From Pictodentalium vernedei (lineage: Eukaryota; Mollusca; Scaphopoda; Dentaliida; Dentaliidae), in NCBI GenBank assembly GCA_031216915.1, contig CM062297.1:368355704-368419703 (forward strand): a stretch of 64,000 bases of DNA, written 5' to 3'. This document shows, piece by piece, positions 56,941 through 64,000 of the stretch; position 1 is the stretch's first letter, and each line of letters begins with the position of its first letter. The translations under genes were made by a program, and so were the position numbers. Under the pieces are notes generated by a model. The model worked only from the letters and a program-made list of their open reading frames with translations. It did not search any database and was not told the DNA's origin.

Positions 56941-57110
56941 TGTAGGACTCGAATGGCGTCTTCCAAGGGTGGCTCCTTTGTTCTACAACAAGGGCAACGC
57001 GTTGTGTTGTGTGTGTGGCAAACTATGGTTACTTGAAGTGGTTGCCACTACCGATTAACTAGAGAGTCAATAAATACAATTGGAACTCATCGACACAGTT
57101 TCTACTAATG

Positions 57111-57116
57111 TTTATT
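57111..57116 (-). promoter_or_regulatory. LTR polyadenylation signal
   Basis: Minus strand AATAAA inside the LTR, about 250 bp after the TATA-like box. Confidence 0.5.
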
Positions 57117-57358
57117 CATTCTAACACAGTTCAACAAATTCAACAAGCGCTTGGAGCTGGAACATCACCACTCAGTCTTCAGCTTCTCTGCCGATGCACC
57201 TGGTCTTCTACATAACCTAACAAATAGCCTAACCACGACGCGACTTTACGAATGAATTCTAAGTGGATTTGTCACTCAAAGCCCGTGCTATGTAGTTCGA
57301 GCTCCTAACTGTAGGTTGGTAGATCAGGCGACGACTGACTATTGCCAGTCGAGCTAGC

Positions 57359-57369
57359 GGATTATATAC
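57359..57369 (-). promoter_or_regulatory. LTR TATA box
   Basis: Minus strand GTATATAATCC lies in the middle of the LTR. It is positioned to drive transcription toward the polyadenylation signal at 57111, as in U3-R boundaries. Confidence 0.55.
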
Positions 57370-58192
57370 TTCCCCAGTCAGCGTGATTCAGAGCTACGTG
57401 ACTTGGAAGTCGTAAACAACTCGTGATGAGTTTCATCCTAACCCCTACACGTCATCTTGCAACAGCTGAAACTCGCGGCGGGTCTGTAATCACCCTCTCT
57501 TAAAGTTTAGCAGTTAATGAGTGAAATATGGTGAGGCCTTTGACCTTCATTATTTCTCAGTTATAACTTGTAGATCAAATGTGTCACTCTGCAAGCTGGT
57601 CCCAAGTCAAGTTATCCCGGATGTTGTTTGAGAGATTAATGACCCGGTAATAGGCCTGCAGAGATCTCCACACTTGAGGACTACTTCAACAATCCGTTTA
57701 TAAAAAGACCATACTTAGAACTACCGGGTGTTGTCTCTGTTGACTCTTAAAAACCTCTTATCGTACTGTGATGGTCAACTGTTCATTAACTCTTAAGTAG
57801 ATCTAAAGTATTTTGTTTATTCTTCTCCTACTTGTTATACTTATCACACAGTGACTTATAAGTCCTAAATCAATTCTCAAGGGGATTGCCAGATGTGTAC
57901 TTTATTAAAATTGTCCTTGGCCACAGTAGTTTGAACAATAACAAGATTTTCTGTTCAATAGTTGTAAGATTTGAGATTTTAGAAATAACTGAAGAATTCC
58001 AACACTGAATTCTAACAACTTTTAAATAAATGAATTGTTATGTTTCTCCATTCCCTCTGTCCACTGTCACTCCCATGGAACATGGAAAAGTGGTTATGTC
58101 AGTCACAACCTCGGGCCGCGAGGCTGGTTAACCCTCTCGTCAACCTCGGTCGCAGGGAGGGTTAACCCTCTCATAGGCAACATTTCGCTACA

Positions 58193-58207
58193 TAAACCTC
58201 CCCCACC
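58193..58207 (-). promoter_or_regulatory. Polypurine tract
   Basis: Minus strand GGTGGGGGAGGTTTA sits immediately before the TGTAG start of the LTR, the expected place for the plus-strand primer of reverse transcription. Confidence 0.65.
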
Positions 58208-58425
58208 TGAGATCAAAACCCAGAGGGAGTTTGATCTCGACAAAGTATTCAAAAGCCGAAATGGAGTATACGGGAGGTATGGAGTCATTATAATTTATTC
58301 TGAATTATCGCGGTTGCCTGGTGCATGGCTGCTTGTCTGGAAATCTAAAATAAAAGAAAACACAATCCCCACAATATATGTACAAATATGTTCACATTAA
58401 CATGGCAGCGACTCTCTTTTATAAG

Positions 58426-59053
58426 TTACACCTCCCCTGGTGGTGGAAACCGGAAAGATGTATACGGGCTGCGAAAACCACTACGGACACAAGTAGCTGG
58501 TTGCCAGTGAATAGTTTGGCGACAATGTGGACAAATCCGTCCATCCACCGCAGACCACACGCTTCGTGAATTCCTACACCTTGGACACTGAAGCGCCACC
58601 TCTGGTTGTATCGCAACGACCTCTAGGCATATGCAACAATTCTCCCCAGTTCCTGTAATTAGTCGTGGGGATTGTCCTTGTTCTTTCAGTCGTAATGCAG
58701 TGGGTGATCTGTGCTGCCCGTGGTGGACTATCGCATTCAACCAACCTAGGAAGGAGGAGTCGTCCCCTTTGGGTAATACAATAACAATAGTATACCTCAT
58801 GTAGCACATATTCGTTTTGGTTGGTCTCTACATTATAACGTAGGACCTCCCAATAACGAACCCGGAGTTGGGAGCGTCGAACGCTCTCCATATCAAATGG
58901 AAAAGAATGTCTTGCCATAGCCTGTCGAGAAACATCCAGCCTGTTTGTCTTGCGCATCAGCCAGGATTCTTGCGCTGCCCGGTCAACCTGCTGACTGTAC
59001 TTCTGTTGTTCTTTTACGTACTCCTCAAATTCCGGTAAGTACGCCGATGCCAT
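58426..59053 (-). pseudogene. Accessory protein with RING-like zinc finger
   Basis: The ATG at 59053 starts a frame with a helical charged N-terminus (YLPEFEEYVKEQQKYSQQVD), a basic Arg-rich part and RVRYWEVLRYNVETNQNEYV. Between about 58800 and 58680 the reading must pass to a second frame, which ends with a Cys-rich module: ENCCICLEVV, then ALQCPRC, then RICPHCRQTI. The spacing of CxxC-type pairs and the terminal C-P-x-C is that of RING fingers, usually ubiquitin ligases, although the central His/Cys pair is degenerate. RING proteins occur in many animal DNA viruses. The gene is the last before the polypurine tract. A spliced or frameshifted arrangement is possible. Ligase activity is an inference. 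Confidence 0.55.
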
Positions 59054-59492
59054 GTCTTACTCGTAATATTTCTTCTAAACCTCAAAATGCAGTGCAAAAA
59101 CAAAAAGAAAATTTTATTTTTATATATTTCTACACTGCCCTGAAACACGCCCTAACTCTCCACTTCCCTGGGTATACTTGCTTCTAGTACCTCTCTTGAC
59201 AGTCAAGCCACACCCGTACTAATTTTCCCGATTGTCTTGTATTGTAGGGTATCTGGTGAGTACTCATCTAAATCTTGCCAGATCCCTCACTTGAATCGTC
59301 TAAATTTTCAAATGGTTTTTAAATCATCAATGTTCGTCGCAAATCGAATGGTAGATAGAACCAAATAAGACAATCACATGCAACCCGTACTCTTTCAACA
59401 TCGCCCCTCATCTCCACTCTTTAATACAATCTCAAGTAAAGAGTAGTAGTAACATTGACAGAGTATTCGATGGAGCCCTATATCTTGGAGAT

Positions 59493-59756
59493 TTACTCAT
59501 CAGGTGGCACCCCCGCTAAATTATAAATTCTGTAAATCCTCCTTGGACTGGAGTAAAAATGAAAATGAAGTCCATTATAAGCCGGGTGACGTCGATGGTA
59601 CATCAAATATCTCACGTCAGGTCTAACCCTGCGTCGGACACGGAGAATTCTTCTCCATAGGGTGACAGAGGATCTGCGTGGTACCTTCCACTGTCGCCTG
59701 AGAAGGTTCATTCTAGAAATCTGATGGCTTTGTTCGTCCACATCCGAGTCAGCCAT
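59493..59756 (-). CDS. Arg-rich accessory protein, 87 aa
   Basis: This is an intact minus-strand frame from ATG to TGA. The N-terminus is acidic (MADSDVDEQSHQ). The middle is strongly Arg-rich (LWRRILRVRRRVRPDVRYL), and the C-terminus is aromatic (YNGLHFHFYSSPRRIYRIYN). The acidic MADSD-type start resembles that of the neighbouring gene (MAAAETDSDSD). I recognise no family. An RNA-binding or nucleolar role would fit the Arg-rich middle but is only a guess. It lies between the 154-codon gene and the RING-like gene, all on one strand. Confidence 0.45.
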   Translation of the reverse strand: MADSDVDEQSHQISRMNLLRRQWKVPRRSSVTLWRRILRVRRRVRPDVRYLMYHRRHPAYNGLHFHFYSSPRRIYRIYNLAGVPPDE

Positions 59757-59803
59757 GGGTACACACTCATAGCCACCAGGTGCATCTAAACAGTCTCTGA
59801 ACT

Positions 59804-60265
59804 CTACTTCAAATCCACACGTGCTAGGGCCCTCCCGGCACCGATAACCAATTTAATCTGGACAGTTTCAATAAAATTTGAACGCGTCTCAAAGACAACC
59901 CATCTTGCACTTACTGTTAAAACCATATACCATTCTGTTACTATAAACATGCGATTATGCATGAAATCGGTAAACATACATCCAAATGTGGTCTCCCTAA
60001 CTAACAGATCAACATCATAAACTCTACAAAAATCTAACTGGTAGGTATTTGGTTGCACTATATAATAGTGTCACCTCCTAGGTTCACAGTGAACAGTACA
60101 ATGTTTGCAACAAAAATATTGACAGGCATACTGTCGTGTTGTCTCATCCACATATGGAAATAATTGTCTTCGCAGGTGTCGTAAATGACCCCCATAACCA
60201 GCTTGATAAGCATCGTCATTGTTTATATCTAGATCAGAATCAGAGTCTGTTTCGGCTGCAGCCAT
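59804..60265 (-). pseudogene. Accessory protein, 154 codons with one stop
   Basis: A single minus-strand frame from the ATG at 60265 to 59804 is interrupted only by TGA at 60071-60073. The start is acidic (ETDSDSDLDINNDD), followed by a Cys/His cluster (YACQYFCCKHCTVHC) that could bind a metal. After the stop comes a compact beta-rich-looking part (LDFCRVYDVDLLV, FGCMFTDFMHNRMFIV, WYMVLTVSARWVVFET). I know no family with this pattern. The single stop and good continuity suggest a real gene that decayed recently. Confidence 0.5.
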
Positions 60266-60446
60266 TGTTTTTCTTACTGCTTTATTTACACAATCACTCT
60301 AAAATATCTGTTGCCTTTGTCTTTATTGTCACTTACACCAAAGAGGTAACCTCTTCTAATTCATCATTATTGAGTCCCTTATTACCCATTGTTGCACTCA
60401 CAGTATCCATTTCAGCGTCATAGTGTACCTTAGGATACAGTCGTTT
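60266..60446. other. Short intergenic gap in the retroelement
   Basis: T-rich DNA between envelope and the next gene, with no signal recognised. Confidence 0.4.
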
Positions 60447-62009
60447 TCACAACACAGGTGACCTCTTCACTGTTCGGTGAATAGTTTGTCGCATTAGTTC
60501 TACTATCTGTTTTGGTGGCGATCTAGTCCCAACCGGTACTTCTGTTGTTTGAGCTGATGGTTCTGAAGATAAAACTGTCGTTTGGTTAGTTGACTGCATA
60601 GGCACATGAACATGAGTCGAAAGTTCTGTCTTTCTCCCACCTAGCACAACATCATTCAACACTTCACACTCGCTTTCCGAAAAGTCATGTCTAGCTCTGT
60701 ATTTCTTACGCTTTGTTTGCAAGACCTAATTTAGCATTAAAATGTGGCCACGTTTTCGAATACACCTCACAAGTACGTAAAGCATCAAAACAATGACTAC
60801 TGTCCCGACGAAATATGCCCACTTAGGTACAGTGAATGGTTCTTCAGGTACTAGCTGCATTGCATCAAGTTCACACACTAGATCATTCATGGGTAGATTA
60901 TTGAGATGACTTAACGTTTTTGGCATGGTGAAAGTGGTTAAATTTACTCGTTTGATGACAGGCTTCCAGCCTGTCGCTGATGAAATGAAAAATCAGGTTA
61001 CACAGTCCTAGACATTAATTGGTAGGTGGTATTGTCACGACCATGAAAATAACTATGCAGTAACAATTGTCCATTGTAACATACCATAACCCTTCCTCGA
61101 TGCGTGTTGCAAAAGGCAAATCAGCGTGTAACAGAATTTCAGCTGTACATAGCTTGTTAATCTCCTCTCGCATATTTAGAAATAAGGATAACTCGATGTT
61201 GTGTGTATGGTCCGTATAGCTCCCACCAGTGGACAACAGAGTTTCTTATCATCCACACACTTATCATGCCCAATTTTTGGTATGTATCGAATTCTCTGTT
61301 TGCCTACAATTAATGTATCTGCTTCTAACTGATATATTGCGACTAACTTACGCGCATCAGACAATACATTGGCGGTGATATTTTTCAATGGCACAGGCAA
61401 CGCCTTCACACGAAAGATCTCAAATTGAAAATTTGTGATCACCAAAGGTATCTTCACTATGATGACTAATTTATCTTGAGTAAAGATGGTTGCCATGGTT
61501 AACAGATAGTGGTATTTCCATCATTCTTTCTCCATATCTAGAGGTTAATTGTGTACGGTCGTCAAGCTTTCCCTGTAAACTGCGTAACATAGTTGTTAAC
61601 AAGGTCGGGGTGACGATTCGCGGGGATAGTTTTTCATCTGCCAATATATCCATCTGCTCATGCGCATCACGCATATAAGTCTCGGCAGTTGTAATCATTA
61701 GTTTTATTCGAGTCACCATTATTTCTAGCTGGTGATATGCGTGTGTAAAATGTTCAATCAAGGCAAGACGATTCTCTACATCTTGTAGCTGTCGGGTAAC
61801 TACGGCCCGAAAATCAGCTACTATTCTAGACAGGTTCAATAGGAATTCCCTATTCTCTTGTACTGCTGTGTAGGTCAATCTGATCATAGTTAAACTTTGC
61901 CTTTGCACGTGGTGCATTCGTTCTTGATTCCTTGAAAATCGATCCAAGTTTTTCATAATTCCTCTTAGATCCGATTCAGTAACAGTGCCAAATAGAAAAC
62001 TCAACAGTA
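60447..62009 (-). pseudogene. env: Baculovirus F-like envelope fusion protein, broken
   Basis: The upper part (61471-62009) begins with a Leu-rich hydrophobic stretch and FLFGTVTESDLRGIMKNL, then a long heptad-like helical region (MHHVQRQSLTMIRLTY, FRAVVTRQLQDVENRL) and LSPRIVTPTLLTTML. This is the pattern of the F1 subunit of baculovirus F and insect-retrovirus envelope proteins. Other frames follow: 61176-61496 (KLVIIVKIPLVI), 61015-61236 (CTAEILLHADLPF) and 60726-60926, which has a transmembrane segment (WAYFVGTVVIVLMLYVLV) and a basic stop-transfer. After TAG 60726-60728 the same frame continues as a tail to 60447. At least three frameshifts and one stop are present. The receptor-side N-terminal subunit is missing at the 62009 junction. 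Confidence 0.78.
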
Positions 62010-62960
62010 GTAGGAGAGGGATGGATCGGCCCCTATTGGCAGGACCCTGGGCAGGACCCCGGAAGTGACGTCATGTCACGTGACCTGGTGGCGCATGTTT
62101 GGTTGTCATGGTAACCCGCACGTGGTTGCTATGTGACCCAAAACCTTCTAACAAGAAGGGGGTATGTTCGGAGGGTATGATCCTTTGTAGAAGAGTAAAT
62201 TCCCGATTCGTAGAATTACCACAAACAACCCGACAATCCCTCCAAATCAACGAAATTTACTTTATTTACTATGGATTCCCCAATTTGTCGGTGTAGCAAG
62301 TAGTGCTATAGTACCAAGGGGTACAAGGGGTGTGTTTCTTTGTAGAAGAGTAATTTTTCCCAGAATCCTCGTTTAATTACCCAACATTGTGTAAGAAGCG
62401 TGGACTATTTAATTTTATTGGCGCAGGGTTGAGAGTTGTAGGAGAGGGATGGATCGGCTCCTATTGGCAGGACCCCGGGCAGTACCCCGGAAGTGACGTC
62501 ATGTCACGTGACCTGGTGGTGCCATGTTTAGTTGTCATGGTAACCCGCGTGAGCGGCCATCTTGTGACGTCATCTCCATAGTGATACGTGGTGTGAGTGC
62601 ACATGCGCAGCACGTGTTGTTAGGGTGGTAGGTGTTTCCGTCGTCCATTTTGTATACTAGAGGCCGCCTTCTTGGTTTCTATGGTAGCACATGGTTGCTA
62701 TGTGACCCAAAACCTTCTAACAAGAAAGGGGTATGTTCGGAGGGTATGTTCCTTTGTAGAAGTGTAAATTCCCGATTCGTAGAATTACCACAATCAACCC
62801 GACAATCCCTCCAAATCACCGAAATTGACTTTATTTGCTATGGATTCCCCAATCTATCGGTGTAGCACGTAGTGCTATAGTACCAAGGGGTACAAGGGGT
62901 GTGTTCCTTTGTAGAAGAGTAATTTTCCCCAGAATCCTCATTTAATTACCCAAATAAACC
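62009..62960. repeat. Direct duplication of a GC-rich repeat beside the envelope
   Basis: Copy 1 (62009 to about 62390) and copy 2 (62438 to about 62955) share GTAGGAGAGGGATGGATCGG, GGAAGTGACGTCATGTCACG, TATGTGACCCAAAACC, a GGGGTATGTTCGGAGGGTATG-like word and GGGGTACAAGGGGTGTG. Copy 1 lacks about 140 bp present in copy 2 (around 62545-62690). That extra block (CATCTTGTGACGTCA ... GGTAGCACATGGTTGCTATG) resembles 45790-45945 in the giant foldback. Confidence 0.8.
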
Positions 62961-63306
62961 CGACAAGTTGTACTATTTCGATTTCTTTCATAATTCTCTG
63001 CTTCTATCTATATATGAAATACTTTTCCTCTACCTGGCCATTTCCTTTGTTCTAGAGTATACTCCAGTAGCGTAGAAGAGCCTATCAGTTGGAACAGCTT
63101 TTCTTATTATTACTATATTTAGCTATTCTGGTCTATTCTTGTTAGTTCTGACCCTTTTCCAAGTACTCTTGTTGTTTCATTTATCTAGATCATCTATATA
63201 CATTATAACTAATCAATCAGATTGCTTGATTTCCCATAATCTGTATGCAGAGTTATCTCCCCTTATTACAACGAAGTCGTATCCGATTCTCGTCGCCTCT
63301 ATATCC
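62961..63306. other. Spacer with no gene recognised
   Basis: T-rich DNA with no domain-bearing frame. Confidence 0.45.
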
Positions 63307-64000
63307 AATGGCCATATCCCATGAAATCCCATTTTTGGGAACCACCAGTGGCTATGGAATCCCTTTTTTTTGTCGCATGAGGCCATGTAAAAGCCCTCAA
63401 TGAGGCCTCATTTATTATCCCTCATAGCCTCATTGAATTTTGAGGTCATGAGGGCCATGAAAAATCCCTCAATGAGGTATAATTTACTACGACTCTAAGC
63501 CTCGTTTCAGCATTTGAGGATACCTATGGCCTGGTATTGTATTATTCGAGGATACCTATCGAGGATACCTTTTGGAGAATCCCTTTTTTGTCGTATGAGG
63601 CCATAAGGGCTATGTAAAAGCCCTCAATGAGTCCTCATTTATTATCCCTCATAGCCTCATTGAATTTTGAGGTTATGAGGACCATTAAAAATCGCTCAAT
63701 GAGGTATAATTTACTACGACTCTTAGCTTCATTTCGGTATTTAACAGGTATATCCTATGGAATCCCATTTGGGGGAAACACCCGTGGCTATGGAATCCCT
63801 TTTTTGTCGTATGAGGCCATGTAAAAGCCCTCAATGAGGCCTTATATATTATGCCTCATAGCCTCATTGAATTTTGAGGTTATGAGGACCATTAAAAATC
63901 CCTCAGTGAGTCCTCATTTATTATCCCTCATAGCCTCATTGAATGTTGAGGTTATGAGGACCATTAAAAATCCCTCAGTCAGGTATAATTTACTACGACT
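63307..64000. repeat. Tandem repeat, about 215-bp unit, running off the window
   Basis: Units start near 63371, 63589 and 63804 at TGTCG(C/T)ATGAGGCCAT and share AAAAGCCCTCAATGAG, TCATAGCCTCATTGAATTTT, GAGGTTATGAGGACCATT and ATAATTTACTACGACT. A GGCTATGGAATCCC word precedes units one and three. Within a unit the sub-block CCTCATAGCCTCATTGA is partly repeated again in the last copy. The array continues past the end of the window. Confidence 0.85.

Larger units (their letters stand above)
56941..58192 (-). repeat. 3' long terminal repeat, about 1.25 kb
   Basis: On the minus strand it starts TGTAGCGAAATG at 58192 and ends TCCTACA at 56941, giving TGTAG...CTACA inverted ends. A TATA-like GTATATAATCC lies at 57359-57369, and AATAAA lies about 250 bp downstream (57111-57116), leaving about 170 bp of U5. 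It is preceded directly by a purine-rich tract. The second LTR is outside the window, so the boundaries rest on these signals. Confidence 0.7.
56941..62009 (-). mobile_element. LTR retroelement with envelope and accessory genes, 3' half
   Basis: On the minus strand the order is an F-like envelope (to 62009), a 154-codon gene, an Arg-rich gene, a RING-like gene, a polypurine tract and a 3' LTR. The gag, protease and pol genes and the 5' LTR are not in the window. Upstream of the envelope the DNA changes at 62009 to a different repeat. The combination of envelope and several downstream genes before the LTR is like complex retroviruses and unlike ordinary Gypsy or BEL elements. Envelope lesions show the copy is dead. 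Its family cannot be fixed without pol. Confidence 0.65.

Noticed and set aside
58103-58400. Frames crossing the LTR and polypurine tract
   Set aside because: They overlap the LTR start and polypurine tract and have no domain.
62099-62865. Two similar 65- and 77-codon frames ending YGFPNLSV
   Set aside because: They resemble one another only because they lie in the direct repeat; there is no domain and no start context.
63371-64000. CRISPR-like array
   Set aside because: Units are about 215 bp and similar along their length, without short repeats separated by unique spacers; this is a eukaryotic tandem repeat.

Overview
The window looks like nuclear DNA of an invertebrate animal. It has long spacers without genes, several non-LTR retrotransposons, tRNA-headed SINEs, Ty3/Gypsy and Penelope-like remnants, a Crypton, MITEs, and one complete Maverick/Polinton with a second transposon inside it. 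The SINE body and element mix resemble those of marine lophotrochozoans or basal deuterostomes, but nothing here fixes the phylum. I found no convincing host protein-coding exon; almost every recognisable reading frame belongs to a mobile or virus-like element.

1-2.94 kb: spacer with a degraded Penelope-like reverse transcriptase on the minus strand. 2.95-26.57 kb: a Maverick/Polinton with perfect 6-bp target duplications (AGCAGC) and about 0.7-kb terminal inverted repeats. Plus-strand block: an unknown gene, a hydrophobic-core gene, zinc ribbon-phospholipase A2, integrase, major capsid protein and a short unknown gene. Minus-strand block: a phage-fibre-like repeat protein, adenain-like protease, protein-primed DNA polymerase B and a SAP-like Lys-rich protein. 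Then comes one plus-strand gene, followed by minus-strand genes for small proteins, a pX-like Gly-rich protein, a penton-like protein, the packaging ATPase, a small structural-type protein and an acidic conserved gene. Both places where transcription units converge carry a hairpin with the same 17-nt arm. Most genes have stops or frameshifts, so this is a dead copy. A 5.6-kb I-group (Nimb-like) LINE with a 15-bp target duplication splits the ATPase gene.

26.6-44.0 kb: spacer with a SINE, two adjoining piggyBac-like MITEs, a strongly decayed Ty3/Gypsy element (31.6-34.65 kb), dispersed repeats, a Crypton-type tyrosine recombinase pseudogene (38.9-40.25 kb) and a CR1/Jockey-like LINE whose 2.9-kb ORF2 has one internal stop.

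44.9-48.3 kb: a giant imperfect palindrome with arms of about 1.6 kb, each containing a SINE at the mirror position. 48.3-56.9 kb: mostly spacer with LINE 3' fragments, SINEs and MITEs.

56.94-62.0 kb: the 3' half of a minus-strand LTR retroelement. It has a 1.25-kb LTR (TGTAG...CTACA, TATA box, AATAAA), a polypurine tract, a baculovirus F-like envelope pseudogene, and three further open regions between envelope and LTR, one with a RING-like zinc finger. This complex-retrovirus-like layout is the most unusual unit in the window. Its envelope is cut at 62.0 kb by repeats related to the 45-48 kb palindrome, and the window ends in tandem repeats.
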